Source: Lachnoclostridium sp. An196
GTDB taxonomy: Bacteria > Bacillota > Clostridia > Lachnospirales > Lachnospiraceae
Direction: 5' to 3'
Length of the DNA: 64,000 nucleotides
Assembly: GCF_002160135.1 (NCBI RefSeq)
Contig: NZ_NFJZ01000006.1
Span: forward strand, 124,001 to 188,000
Position 1 is the stretch's first letter. The number at the start of each line of letters is the position of its first letter. Under the pieces are notes generated by a model that did not search any database, was not told where the DNA came from, and was given only the letters and a program-made list of their open reading frames with translations. Position numbers and translations under genes: made by a program. Shown piece by piece: positions 9,583 through 17,960 of the stretch.

Positions 9583-10641
9583 TCAGTAGTTCTCGCAGTG
9601 AATCTCAAAATAACTCTGCGGATGAGCGCAGGTAGGGCAGATCTCCGGCGCGGACGTGCCTACTACGATATGTCCGCAGTTGCGGCATTCCCATACTTTG
9701 ACTTCGCTCTTGGCAAATACTTCTGCCATCTCCACATTGTGAAGCAGAGCACGGTAACGCTCTTCATGATGCTTCTCAATCGCCGCTACCAGGCGGAACT
9801 TCGCTGCCAACTCCGGGAAACCTTCTTCTTCAGCGGTCTTTGCAAAACCGTCGTACATGTCGGTCCATTCATAGTTCTCTCCCTCGGCTGCATGAAGCAG
9901 GTTCTCTGCGGTATCGCCGATGCCGTTCATCTCCTTGAACCACATTTTTGCATGCTCTTTCTCATTGTCAGCAGTTTTCAGGAACAGAGCCGCGATCTGC
10001 TCATATCCTTCTTTCTTTGCCACAGACGCGAAATAGGTATATTTGTTGCGCGCCTGAGACTCTCCCGCGAAAGCTGCCTCCAGGTTCTTTTCTGTCTGGG
10101 TTCCTGCATATTTACTCATAATTTTTTCCTCTCTTTCTTTTTGTTTTTCATTGCATGGTATCATTCTCAACAATTTCTTTGCCGCATCTGCCGGAAAATC
10201 CTCAGAAGGAGGATTCGCCGCCAGTTTTTCCAAAAATTCGTGCGTATTCGCACTCTGGGGCAGCATATAGCCGGATTCACGCAGCAAATCCTCGTTTACC
10301 AGCCGCACGGATTTGGCCACCGCAGTCATCAGACGGTACATTCCGTCTTTTTCTGTCTTTTCCGCCAGCTGCCGGGCAATCTTTTCCTGTTTCGCCTTAT
10401 TTTTTGCCAGCGCGCCAGAAACCTCCAGCACCATACCGTCTTTTCTCTGCTGAGGCGGATACTCCACGGGAACCATAGATATGGCCGCGCTGGGACAGGC
10501 ATCGGCACACGTGCCGCATCCGATACATTTGTTCACATCGATCACGCTGTCCTCGGTATCCGTCGCGCCCACCGGACAAACATAGAGACAGAGACAGTCT
10601 TTCGTACACAAACGAAGATTTCTCACCGCAATCTTTTTCAT
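9583..10641 (-). CDS. Ferredoxin-rubrerythrin: in-frame fusion with an internal rubrerythrin start
   Basis: 352 residues if read from 10641. Residues 1-60 are a two-cluster ferredoxin; the second motif is canonical ([12 protein letters not shown]), but the first is [12 protein letters not shown], spaced CX3CXCX3CP rather than CX2CX2CX3CP. Residues 175-352 are a complete rubrerythrin: diiron motifs ENEKEHAKM-like and EKHHEERY, and a C-terminal rubredoxin knot (CRNCGH..CPTCAHP). Rubrerythrin reduces hydrogen peroxide in anaerobes. AGAGAGG lies 8 bases before the internal ATG at 10119, so a free 178-residue rubrerythrin is probably also made. The start overlaps the upstream rubredoxin gene by 4 bases. 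Third gene of the perR operon. Confidence 0.88.
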   Translation of the reverse strand: MKKIAVRNLRLCTKDCLCLYVCPVGATDTEDSVIDVNKCIGCGTCADACPSAAISMVPVEYPPQQRKDGMVLEVSGALAKNKAKQEKIARQLAEKTEKDGMYRLMTAVAKSVRLVNEDLLRESGYMLPQSANTHEFLEKLAANPPSEDFPADAAKKLLRMIPCNEKQKEREEKIMSKYAGTQTEKNLEAAFAGESQARNKYTYFASVAKKEGYEQIAALFLKTADNEKEHAKMWFKEMNGIGDTAENLLHAAEGENYEWTDMYDGFAKTAEEEGFPELAAKFRLVAAIEKHHEERYRALLHNVEMAEVFAKSEVKVWECRNCGHIVVGTSAPEICPTCAHPQSYFEIHCENY

Positions 10642-11291
10642 GCAGAATCCCTCCCTTCGATCTTTTCAAACTTCCAGTCAGGGACTTTGCAGACAGGACA
10701 GATTTCCGGCGGTTCGTCACCTGTGTAGACAAATCCGCACACTGAACAAACCCATACCTGTGTGCCCGCAAGAAACGCTTCCCCTTCCTGCCGGTATTGA
10801 GCGATCAGGGAATCAAGCATGTTCGTCACTTTTTCACCCCAGACGCAGATCCTGCCGGTACCGCGGTCTCCCGCGGCATCCGCCGCTGTTCTCACAGACG
10901 GATATCCGTTCCGCAGATCATCCCGGAACAACGCGGCAAGTTGTTCTACGTCCGCATCTGGTACTGCCGGATTGACCGAAGTAAAATAATCCGCGATCTG
11001 ACGAAACAGCTCCGCTTCTTCCGCTCTGTACTGCTTCTCGCATCCTCTCGCCAGATTGGAGCACAGGGCGGCAAGTTCCCCCGCAGACATTTTCATAAAG
11101 TCCTCTTCCAAAGCCGACGGCGCCGCCGGGGCACGGGAAAGCTTCGCTTCTTCTTTCGGTTTCCGAGGTTCAAAAGCGGACTTCGCTGCTTTGCATATGG
11201 GACATTTCCATGATTCCGGCAAGTCGGCAAAAAACGTTTTTTCCCGTTCCTCATCATAAATATATCCGCATACCGAACAGATATACTTCAT
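10638..11291 (-). CDS. Two-headed rubredoxin-like electron carrier
   Basis: 217 residues. A rubredoxin domain sits at each end: [11 protein letters not shown]...[13 protein letters not shown] (about 5-42) and a short rubrerythrin-type knot [25 protein letters not shown] (about 180-210). Each has two CxxC iron ligand pairs. The middle (about 60-175) is helical and resembles no family I can name, though its alternating helices could be ferritin-like. It lies between perR and the ferredoxin-rubrerythrin gene, so it probably passes electrons to rubrerythrin for peroxide reduction. Confidence 0.8.
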   Translation of the reverse strand: MKYICSVCGYIYDEEREKTFFADLPESWKCPICKAAKSAFEPRKPKEEAKLSRAPAAPSALEEDFMKMSAGELAALCSNLARGCEKQYRAEEAELFRQIADYFTSVNPAVPDADVEQLAALFRDDLRNGYPSVRTAADAAGDRGTGRICVWGEKVTNMLDSLIAQYRQEGEAFLAGTQVWVCSVCGFVYTGDEPPEICPVCKVPDWKFEKIEGRDSA

Positions 11292-11317
11292 TATATGTTT
11301 CTCCTTTCTTCTGTATT

Positions 11318-11728
11318 TTATCTATCCTGTCGCCGTGCTGCTGTTGACGGCATATAGATCCTATGTTTTTCTTTTTCTCTGCACTCCGGACATATGTAAT
11401 ACACTTTCAAATCATAAAAGAGAAAGTTCCCGCCCATCTGGCTTTCCAACATGTCCGTCAGATCGCGGAACTGCACATCCAGCAGTTTCCCACACCTTCT
11501 GCATACGATATGGTCATGTTTCACCGCACGGTCATACCGGTCCGGACTTCCTTCCACCGTAATCTTACGGATCATCCCTGCCTCGTTCAGCTTGTTCAGA
11601 TTATTATATATAGTTGCAAGAGATACGGACGGATATATCTTTTTCACTTCGCTGAATACTTGTTCTGCTGTCATGTGTTCCGCGGACTCTGTAATCAGCC
11701 GGTATATTTCTTTTTCATATTTCGTCAT
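11318..11728 (-). CDS. perR: PerR, peroxide-sensing Fur-family repressor
   Basis: 136 residues from the ATG at 11728, which has GAGAG 6 bases upstream; the ATG at 11734 in the same frame has none. A winged helix (MTAEQVFSEVKKIYPSVSLATIYNNLNKL) is followed by the metal-binding half with DRAVKHDHIVCRRCGK and YYICPECREKE (structural zinc Cys4). Small Fur proteins encoded beside rubrerythrin are typically PerR, using Fe-catalysed histidine oxidation to sense peroxide. A perfect PerR box overlaps its own promoter, implying autorepression of the whole operon. Confidence 0.9.
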   Translation of the reverse strand: MTKYEKEIYRLITESAEHMTAEQVFSEVKKIYPSVSLATIYNNLNKLNEAGMIRKITVEGSPDRYDRAVKHDHIVCRRCGKLLDVQFRDLTDMLESQMGGNFLFYDLKVYYICPECREKEKHRIYMPSTAARRQDR

Positions 11729-11743
11729 AAACATCTCTCATTT

Positions 11744-11758
11744 TTAGAATTATTCTAA
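11744..11758. promoter_or_regulatory. PerR box (perfect 7-1-7 palindrome)
   Basis: TTAGAATTATTCTAA is a perfect 15-base palindrome around one central base and matches the PerR/Fur 7-1-7 consensus (TTATAATNATTATAA) except at two symmetrical positions. It lies just downstream of the -10 box, over the expected transcription start. A second, wider inverted repeat (TAAGAAT-N9-ATTCTTA) straddles the -10. Confidence 0.82.
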
Positions 11759-11762
11759 GAAT

Positions 11763-11791
11763 ATTATAATAATTCTTACTGATTTTGTCAA
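11763..11791 (-). promoter_or_regulatory. Consensus promoter of perR-rubrerythrin operon
   Basis: TTGACA (11791-11786), 17 bases, TATAAT (11768-11763): both boxes are perfect. A promoter this strong would need tight repression, consistent with the overlapping PerR box. The -35 overlaps the stop codon of the short gene upstream. Confidence 0.85.
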
Positions 11792-11970
11792 TAGAAAAAG
11801 AGCCGAAAAGCAAAACTTTTCAAGCGCGCTTCTGATTTTTTCACGGCATCCGTCACAGGATATACCTGATAGCAGGGACATGCCCCCGAGTCCGGATCCA
11901 TACAGTACTTTTTCTGCAGTTCCGGATACAGTTTTTTGTCAATTACGGTTACTTTTACTTTGTGCTGCAT
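11788..11970 (-). pseudogene. Truncated TIGR04076-like small protein
   Basis: 60 residues behind a good GGAGGAA site. The first 37 residues (HKVKVTVIDKKLYPELQKKY, then DPDSGACPCYQV) resemble the N-terminus of TIGR04076 proteins, which are usually about 85-110 residues long with further conserved Trp/Cys blocks. Those blocks are missing; a basic, unrelated tail follows and the stop falls inside the perR -35 box. I read it as a gene that lost its 3' half when the perR promoter region was joined. A genuinely short protein is possible. Confidence 0.45.
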
Positions 11971-12164
11971 ATTCGCGTTCCTCCGTTCCTGTCTTGAAAA
12001 TTATTAAATATGGCGGTACAATTTCATTACCATATATCTGCCCGTGAGGTGATACCATGTTGACGCCGCGCTACTTTTTCGCTGACGATTTCAGACAGTT
12101 CCACGATTATTTTTTATCCATGCCTCATATAGAACGGTCTTTTCACAAAGGAGATTCAAATCTT

Positions 12165-12620
12165 ATGAAAATTCAAACCGCAGAGCATACCGGAGGGACG
12201 ATACGTCCTGCTCAAAAAGAAGATCTTTCCGTCATTGCCCGGATCTGGCTGGAAGCCAACATCCAGGCTCATTCTTTCATTCCCTCCTCTTATTGGCAGG
12301 ATCATCTCCCCATGGTCGAGGAACTGCTCCCTCAGGCAGAGGTCTTTGTCTATGAAACCCTGGAGGGAATACAGGGATTTCTGGGAATGAACGGAGATTA
12401 TATTGAAGGGATTTTCATCCGGCAGGAAGCCCGGTCCCGGGGAATAGGAAAAACTCTGATCAACTGCGCGAAAAGCCAGAAGCATAAACTCAGATTATCC
12501 GTATACTGCAACAACACAGGAGCTGTAAAATTTTATCAACGGGAAGGATTTCAGATTGAAAAGGAAGGCATCGACCCGGATACGGGCCAGGCAGAATATT
12601 CTATGATCTGGAAATTCTAA
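12165..12620 (+). CDS. GNAT-family N-acetyltransferase
   Basis: 151 residues. The acetyl-CoA fold is clear: TIRPAQKEDLSVIARIW (beta1-alpha1), IEGIFIRQEARSRGIGKTLI (motif A, the RGIGK pyrophosphate loop) and LRLSVYCNNTGAVKFYQREGF (motif B, NxxAxxFY). I chose 12165 because AAAGGAGA lies 9 bases upstream. An in-frame ATG at 12057, with its own GAGGTGA site, would add 36 residues that are not part of the fold. The substrate is unknown. Confidence 0.8.
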   Translation: MKIQTAEHTGGTIRPAQKEDLSVIARIWLEANIQAHSFIPSSYWQDHLPMVEELLPQAEVFVYETLEGIQGFLGMNGDYIEGIFIRQEARSRGIGKTLINCAKSQKHKLRLSVYCNNTGAVKFYQREGFQIEKEGIDPDTGQAEYSMIWKF

Positions 12621-12636
12621 AAACCAGGCAAAATAC

Positions 12637-12661
12637 ACAGGGCGGAAAACTTCCGCCCTGT
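12637..12661. terminator. Hairpin between converging GNAT and nagB genes
   Basis: ACAGGGCGGAA-aac-TTCCGCCCTGT, an 11-base perfect stem. T-runs on both sides are short, so termination is likely but not of the strongest type. Position fits shared use by both genes. Confidence 0.6.
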
Positions 12662-12695
12662 CTTCACGACTCTCTGTCAAAAATTCTCTGCCAAA

Positions 12696-13427
12696 TCAGA
12701 TATCACACTTTGAAAGCGCAGCCTCATCAGCCACCAGCGTCACATCCGGATGCATCTGAAGAATCGATGCCGGAACCTGCGGTGTTACAGGACCGAAAAA
12801 CGCTGCCTTTACAATCTCCGCTTTATCCTCTCCGCTGACTACAATCAGGATTTTCTTCGCCATCATAATAGTCTTGATCCCCATGGTATATGCCTGTTTC
12901 GGCACGTCATCAATGGAATCAAAGAAACGTTTGTTGGCTTCGATCGTGCGCTGCTGCAGATCCACACAGTGCGTTACCGTCTCGAATGCCTCCTCCGGCT
13001 CATTAAATCCGATATGGCCATTATGGCCCAGTCCGAGAAGCTGCAGGTCCACGCCGCCCAGAGACTGGATCAACGCCTCATATCTGGAACATTCTTTCTC
13101 CGAATCCGGCTCCATACCATTGGGCAGATGTGTCCGTTCCGGATTAATATTAACGTAATCAAACAGATTATTGTGCATAAAATAATAGTAGCTTTGATCG
13201 TTTTCTCTGGGAAGCCCCTTGTACTCATCCAGATTCACGGTAGTTACGTCGCCGAAGTCCAGATCCCCTTTATCATACCATTCGATCAGCTGTTTGTAAG
13301 TACCGATGGGCGTAGAACCTGTCGCCAGTCCCAATACACAATCTGGCTTCATAATAATCTGCGCCGAGATGATGTTGGCCGCTTTGCGGCTCATGTCCTG
13401 ATAGTCTTTCGCTTTGATAATCTTCAT
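12696..13427 (-). CDS. nagB: Glucosamine-6-phosphate deaminase
   Basis: 243 residues. It converts glucosamine-6-phosphate to fructose-6-phosphate and ammonia, the last step of amino-sugar use. Motifs: LGLATGSTPIGTY (about 34-46), NLDEYKGL (catalytic Asp, about 65-72), LGLGHNGHIGFNEP (about 131-144) and a C-terminal ...KAAFFGPVTPQVPASILQ block. Its promoter (13467-13495) lies partly within the end of the upstream gene. No nagA neighbour is in this window. Confidence 0.96.
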   Translation of the reverse strand: MKIIKAKDYQDMSRKAANIISAQIIMKPDCVLGLATGSTPIGTYKQLIEWYDKGDLDFGDVTTVNLDEYKGLPRENDQSYYYFMHNNLFDYVNINPERTHLPNGMEPDSEKECSRYEALIQSLGGVDLQLLGLGHNGHIGFNEPEEAFETVTHCVDLQQRTIEANKRFFDSIDDVPKQAYTMGIKTIMMAKKILIVVSGEDKAEIVKAAFFGPVTPQVPASILQMHPDVTLVADEAALSKCDI

Positions 13428-13466
13428 TTCCCTATCCTCTTGGTTTCTAAAAATTTTTCTGTCTAT

Positions 13467-13495
13467 ATTATAAATTGTACAATGACTTTTGTCCA
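13467..13495 (-). promoter_or_regulatory. Promoter of nagB
   Basis: TGGACA (13495-13490), 17 bases, TATAAT (13472-13467), about 40 bases upstream of the nagB ATG and overlapping the 3' end of the PgeF-GNAT gene. Confidence 0.6.
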
Positions 13496-14865
13496 GTCAT
13501 TTCCAAAACACAGTCCATCTCATGCCATTCCACTCCTCCCCAGGAAGAAGCGGACACTCCCAAGTCGCGAAATCCCATTTTTTCATACATTTTCACCTTT
13601 GATTCCAGACAGGTAAGCAGCAGTCTTTCTCTGCCCTTTTCCCGCTCCCTGGCAACATAACGGCGCACCAGTTCTCCCGCCAGTCCCTGTCCCCGGTATT
13701 CCGGAAGCACATCCAGCCCCAGAAGCATAACCCTCTTTCCTTCCGGATCGTACAGATCTGCATCTGTAAAAAACTCGTCCCTGAAAACAGCCTCATCCGT
13801 AGAAAGACCATTCAGGAATCCTGCCAGTTTTCCGGTTCTGCGGTCCACTGCCACCAAGAATAATTCCGGAGCTTTCGCCGCGCGCTGCATCATCATTTTC
13901 TCCGAACACGCCTCATTTGGCGGAAAACAGATTCTTTCGATCTCTGCTGCCTGCTTTGCTTCCCCCGGTAAAATCTCCCGGAATTCGAACTGACGGCAAA
14001 GCTCTTCCCGCGAAGCCGGCCCCTTTCCGGTAAGCATCAAGAAAGCAGCCAGATTTCCCCTTTTCCCATGGGTGGCACGATGGGAAAACAAAAGATCCGG
14101 ATTGCAGCAGGTACACACATTCGTCACTTCCAGATGTTCCGGAAGAATACCGGCTTCCAGCAGCACCTGTTCATTGGCTCTCCATAAATCCAGCTGGTAT
14201 TTTCCGTTTTCTTTCCGGTAGAGCATCCTTTCATCCGCCGCACCGCCAAATTCCTCCATGAACGCCTGCGCCACATCTTCACTGACCTCATAACAGTCCT
14301 GGCAGATAGAAGGTCCGATGGCCGCTCGCACATCCTCAGGCCTGGTTCCGAAGGCAGCGCTCATCTTTTCCAGAGTAACCGCCCCAATCCGCTTTACCGT
14401 TCCTTTCCATCCCGAATGAGACAAGCCGATGGCGCGATGCACCGGATCCACAAAATAGAGCGGTACGCAATCCGCGTAAAAGGTAGTCAACACCAGTCCC
14501 GGCACATCTGTGACCATGCCGTCCACATCCTGATAGTCCAGCGGTTTCGTATACCCTTTCCCCCTGTCTGCCTCTGTCATCAGACGCACATGATCTGTAT
14601 GCGTCTGATCAGAAAGCACCAGATTTTCCGGAATAAAGCCGATCGCGCGTCCCATCCTGCGAAAATTTTCACGTACATTCTCTTCTCGGTCCCCTCTGGT
14701 AAAACTCAGGTTCATAGACGCCAGATATCCTTCGCTGACTCCTCCCAGACGAGTAGAAAAGCCATGGCGTACCAGACCGGTTTCCTCCAGATTTTTAAAT
14801 ATAAAATACGGGACGCCGCCGTCCTCTCTCAGTTCCATGCGGCTGTCCCTTTCCTTTTTCTTCAT
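13468..14865 (-). CDS. pgeF: PgeF (laccase-domain) fused to a GNAT acetyltransferase
   Basis: 465 residues. Residues about 10-280 are the PgeF/YfiH domain: VRHGFSTRLGGVS, SDQTHTDHV, and the metal-binding cluster ADCVPLYF...GLSHSGWKGTVKR...TCCNPDLLFSHRATHGKRG. PgeF corrects mis-incorporated serine in peptidoglycan precursors. Residues about 300-455 are a GNAT domain (LLGLDVLPEYRGQGLAGELVRRY; KMYEKMGFRDLG). The ATG overlaps the yraN stop (ATGA); a second ATG at 14838 has a better site. The fused GNAT has an unknown substrate; it might act on a cell-wall amino compound, which is only a guess. Confidence 0.88.
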   Translation of the reverse strand: MKKKERDSRMELREDGGVPYFIFKNLEETGLVRHGFSTRLGGVSEGYLASMNLSFTRGDREENVRENFRRMGRAIGFIPENLVLSDQTHTDHVRLMTEADRGKGYTKPLDYQDVDGMVTDVPGLVLTTFYADCVPLYFVDPVHRAIGLSHSGWKGTVKRIGAVTLEKMSAAFGTRPEDVRAAIGPSICQDCYEVSEDVAQAFMEEFGGAADERMLYRKENGKYQLDLWRANEQVLLEAGILPEHLEVTNVCTCCNPDLLFSHRATHGKRGNLAAFLMLTGKGPASREELCRQFEFREILPGEAKQAAEIERICFPPNEACSEKMMMQRAAKAPELFLVAVDRRTGKLAGFLNGLSTDEAVFRDEFFTDADLYDPEGKRVMLLGLDVLPEYRGQGLAGELVRRYVAREREKGRERLLLTCLESKVKMYEKMGFRDLGVSASSWGGVEWHEMDCVLEMTGQKSLYNL

Positions 14866-15212
14866 ATTCCAAACGCGTCCTTTATATGTTCTGTGCTATT
14901 TCCCAACACACTGACCACATCGAAGCGGCACGGCTGATCCTGGGAAATCTTTCGTTCCATACAATAGTACATCGCCGTCCGGACAATCTTCCTCTGTTTT
15001 CTCGCATCCACGGCTTCCGCCGGATGCCCTGCATGCTGGTCTCTCCGGTACTTAACTTCCACAAAGACCAGATAACTGCCGTCCATAGCGACCAGGTCGA
15101 TCTCTCCCTCTCTGCACCGGTAATTTTTCTCAAGGATCCGCATTCCCTGCTTTTCCAGCCAGGAGGCTGCTTTCTCCTCATATTCCGCTCCGGTCTTCCG
15201 CTTATTCTGCAT
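14862..15212 (-). CDS. yraN: YraN/UPF0102 endonuclease-like protein
   Basis: 116 residues, typical length. The family hallmark is at the N-terminus: GAEYEEKAASWLEKQGMRIL followed by REGEIDLVAMDG and VFVEVKYRRD, the D..EVK core of a PD-(D/E)XK-type fold. Function in vivo is not established. It overlaps rnhB upstream by 11 bases and the PgeF gene downstream by 4, in the standard Firmicute order rnhB-yraN. Confidence 0.93.
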   Translation of the reverse strand: MQNKRKTGAEYEEKAASWLEKQGMRILEKNYRCREGEIDLVAMDGSYLVFVEVKYRRDQHAGHPAEAVDARKQRKIVRTAMYYCMERKISQDQPCRFDVVSVLGNSTEHIKDAFGI

Positions 15213-15885
15213 CCTCCGGAGCCTCCTTCACAAAATTGCGGATGAAGGTCCTGCGGTGAATCTCGCAGGGCCCCAGTTTTTTTATGGCGGCAATATGCGC
15301 TGCCGAACCATAGCCTTTGTTGGAAGCAAATCCATAACCCGGATACTTTGCGTCCATCGCTTCCATCATCCGGTCCCTGGTCACCTTCGCGATCACGCTT
15401 GCTGCCGCTATGGACAGGCTTTTGGCGTCTCCCTTGATAATCGGTACCTGTCTCTGGGAAAGCCCCGGGATCGTGACTGCGTCATTCAGGAGCACGTCTG
15501 GTTTCACAGTCAGCTGTCCCACTGCCTGTCGCATGGCCTCATAGGTGGCCTGCAGAATATTGATCTCGTCAATCCGCTCATGACTTGCCACCCCGACACC
15601 TACCGACACTGCTTTTTCCATGATCTCATCATAGAGCAGTTCTCTGCGCCTGGCTGTCAGCTTCTTGGAATCGTTCAGATACAGGATCTTGCAATCTGAA
15701 GGCAGGATCACCGCGCCTGCCACTACCGGACCTGCCAGCGGGCCTCTGCCAGCCTCATCGATCCCACAGATAACGCCGCAGTTTCCATATTCTCGTTCAT
15801 ATTCCAGCATTCCCTCCAGACGCAGAAACTCCAGACGCAGCTTCTCCTGTCTTTTCAGGGCTTGTTCTTCTTTCTTTGTCATCAC
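15202..15885 (-). CDS. rnhB: Ribonuclease HII
   Basis: 227 residues. It removes ribonucleotides misincorporated in DNA and the RNA strand of hybrids. The active-site motif CGIDEAGRGPLAGPVVAGAV gives the D-E pair (about 42-43); LLNDAVTIPG (Asp), KGDAKSLSIAAASVIAKVTRD and the later Asp block complete the site. An N-terminal helical extension (about 1-35) is common in clostridial RNase HII. It overlaps lepB by 4 bases. Confidence 0.96.
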   Translation of the reverse strand: MMTKKEEQALKRQEKLRLEFLRLEGMLEYEREYGNCGVICGIDEAGRGPLAGPVVAGAVILPSDCKILYLNDSKKLTARRRELLYDEIMEKAVSVGVGVASHERIDEINILQATYEAMRQAVGQLTVKPDVLLNDAVTIPGLSQRQVPIIKGDAKSLSIAAASVIAKVTRDRMMEAMDAKYPGYGFASNKGYGSAAHIAAIKKLGPCEIHRRTFIRNFVKEAPEDAE

Positions 15886-16460
15886 TGATGTTTCAACACT
15901 CCAAATTTATCCAGCGGCCAGATCCGAAGCCATGCGCGTCCGATGATCTCATCCCGGTGGATAACGCCCACACTGGGATCCCGGCTGTCTGTACTGTCAT
16001 TCCGATTATCGCCCAGGACAAAATATTCGTCTTCCCCCAATACGATCGGCTCCGCCGCCAGCCCGGAATCCTTGATCACTTCTCTTCCATACGACTCCTG
16101 AAGTATTTCTCCGTCTATATAAATATCTCCGTCTGTAATCTGCACTGTCTCGCCGGGGAGCCCGATAATCCTTTTTATATAGTAAACATGATCCTCATAC
16201 CGGAAAGGGAAGACAATGATGTCAAAGCGCTGCGGATCCGAGAAACGATAGGTGATTTTATCCACGATCAGATTATCCCCGTCGCTCAGCGTATTTTCCA
16301 TAGAACTGCCGCTCACGTAGGTTCTCTGCCCTACAAAATGGATAATCAGGAAGGTGGCGCCGACCACCACCGCCACATAGATCAGGAAACTGAGTATTTC
16401 ATGAAGTACTCCCCTCTCCTTTTCTTCAAAATCCTCCACGTAGCTTTTTCTTTTGCTCAT
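15882..16460 (-). CDS. lepB: Signal peptidase I (active form)
   Basis: 192 residues from the ATG at 16460 (GGAGAG 8 bases upstream); longer frames lie inside rbgA and are rejected. One membrane helix (about 22-42) is followed by the catalytic serine motif SGSSMENTL, the lysine motif YYIKRIIGLPGE and the EYFVLGDNRNDSTDSR box. It cleaves signal peptides on the outer membrane face. Compare the paralogue at 17353, which has lost both catalytic residues. Confidence 0.95.
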   Translation of the reverse strand: MSKRKSYVEDFEEKERGVLHEILSFLIYVAVVVGATFLIIHFVGQRTYVSGSSMENTLSDGDNLIVDKITYRFSDPQRFDIIVFPFRYEDHVYYIKRIIGLPGETVQITDGDIYIDGEILQESYGREVIKDSGLAAEPIVLGEDEYFVLGDNRNDSTDSRDPSVGVIHRDEIIGRAWLRIWPLDKFGVLKHQ

Positions 16461-16464
16461 GTCA

Positions 16465-17337
16465 TCATCTCTCCTCTGTTCCTTTTCCGTCAGGCGGGAA
16501 TTCCAGCGTAATGCGGCCAAGACGTCCGGCCCGGAAATCGTCCAACAGGAAAGAAGCTGCTTTATTAAGATCCGGTTCTCCGCCCTTTGACAGACAACCT
16601 CTGGCCTCCGCAATCTTTCCCAGAATCATCCAGGAAGGTACGTCGGCCGGAAAATCTGATTTATAACGCTCTTTTAACGCACCCGGGAAATGCTGCTGCA
16701 CAAAAACAGCCAGCTCCGACGCCAGTTCTTCCAGATTCAGGATCTCGTCGTTGACAGATCCAAGCATGGCAAGGCGTACTCCCACCTGAGGGTCGTCAAA
16801 TTTGGGCCAGAGGATACCCGGTGTATCCAGAAGCTCTACCTGCTTATTCAAACGAATCCACTGAGCGCCTTTCGTCACTCCCGGTTTGTTTCCCGTTTTG
16901 GCGCAGGCTCTTCCTGCGAAACTATTGATGAATGTGGATTTCCCCACATTTGGAATCCCTACCACCATGGCCCGGACCGGCCGGTTCAGGATGCCTCTCT
17001 TCCGGTCTCTCTCTATCTTCTCCCGGCAGGCTTCCTGAACAGCTGCCTGTACGCTTTTCATCCCGGATTTACTCCTGGAATCCAGTTTCACCACGAAATA
17101 TCCCTGTTCACGAAACCATCCCATCCATGCCTCATTGCTTTTTTCGTCCGCCAGATCCGACTTGTTCAACAGAATCAGGCGTGACTTTCCCTTGCCAAGC
17201 TCGTCGATGTCGGGATTCCGGCTGGACAGAGGCGCACGTGCATCCACCAGTTCGATGATCAGATCAATCAGCTTGATATTCTCCTGCATCATCCTTCTGG
17301 CTTTTGTCATATGCCCCGGATACCACTGTATCTCCAT
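16465..17337 (-). CDS. rbgA: Ribosome-biogenesis GTPase RbgA (YlqF)
   Basis: 290 residues. Circularly permuted GTPase: G4 LLNKSDLAD (about 55-63) comes before G1 GIPNVGKSTFIN (about 127-138) and G3 DTPG (about 172-175). The N-terminal WYPGHMTKA signature is also present. It acts in late 50S assembly. It lies between the two signal-peptidase genes, as in many Firmicutes. Confidence 0.96.
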   Translation of the reverse strand: MEIQWYPGHMTKARRMMQENIKLIDLIIELVDARAPLSSRNPDIDELGKGKSRLILLNKSDLADEKSNEAWMGWFREQGYFVVKLDSRSKSGMKSVQAAVQEACREKIERDRKRGILNRPVRAMVVGIPNVGKSTFINSFAGRACAKTGNKPGVTKGAQWIRLNKQVELLDTPGILWPKFDDPQVGVRLAMLGSVNDEILNLEELASELAVFVQQHFPGALKERYKSDFPADVPSWMILGKIAEARGCLSKGGEPDLNKAASFLLDDFRAGRLGRITLEFPPDGKGTEER

Positions 17338-17352
17338 ATTACTCTCCTTATC

Positions 17353-17934
17353 TCAGGGAATCAACCCGAACCTTTCCCACGGGGACCAGATAAACCATGC
17401 CTTTCCGTAGATATCCTGTCTTTTTACATTGCCGATATCCGCATTCCGGCTGTCTTCGCTGGCATTCCGGTTGTCTCCCAGCACAAAATATTCATCCGAT
17501 CCCAATGTAATCTCTTCCTCAGCCAGGCCGGCATAATCCATCTGCTCGCTTCCGATGCCGGTTTCATACAGTTCTCCGTTTACATATACAAATCCTTCGA
17601 TGATCTGAACCGTATCTCCGGGAACCGCGACCACCCTTCGCATATAATAATGAGAATTCACATTGCCATTGGGACGGAAAACCACCACGTCCCCCTGTCT
17701 GGGACCGGTAAGGATATAACTGAAACGATTGACAAACACCTGATCGCCGCTGCCGATGGTAGGCTCCATGGCCTGTCCTACACAACTTAACGTAGTCATA
17801 AAGTAGAACACCAGTACACAACCGATCACAAACGCCAGAATGCACTCTCCCACCCAGAAAAGGACACTCCGTATGGTAGAGGTCTGAATGACTCGTCTCT
17901 TTCTGTGAAAATTTAAACCTTTTCTCCTAGACAT
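17353..17934 (-). CDS. Signal peptidase I paralogue lacking catalytic Ser and Lys
   Basis: 193 residues with the complete LepB layout: a membrane helix (about 25-48), the box normally G-x-S-M-x-P-T, the PGD box and a C-terminal EYFVLGDNRNASEDSR. But the serine is alanine (VGQAMEPTI) and the general-base lysine is arginine (YYMRRVVAVPGD). The codons read unambiguously as GCC and CGA/AGG-type, and the rest is well conserved, so this is not a decaying gene. It should be unable to cleave; a binding, chaperone or regulatory role beside the active LepB is inferred. Confidence 0.87.
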   Translation of the reverse strand: MSRRKGLNFHRKRRVIQTSTIRSVLFWVGECILAFVIGCVLVFYFMTTLSCVGQAMEPTIGSGDQVFVNRFSYILTGPRQGDVVVFRPNGNVNSHYYMRRVVAVPGDTVQIIEGFVYVNGELYETGIGSEQMDYAGLAEEEITLGSDEYFVLGDNRNASEDSRNADIGNVKRQDIYGKAWFIWSPWERFGLIP

Positions 17935-17960
17935 GCAAAATCCGCCCTAAATCAAAACAA

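Noticed and set aside
16461-16613. Longer N-terminus for the active LepB
   Set aside because: The extra 51 residues lie within rbgA and lack a ribosome site; the membrane helix follows the ATG at 16460 normally.
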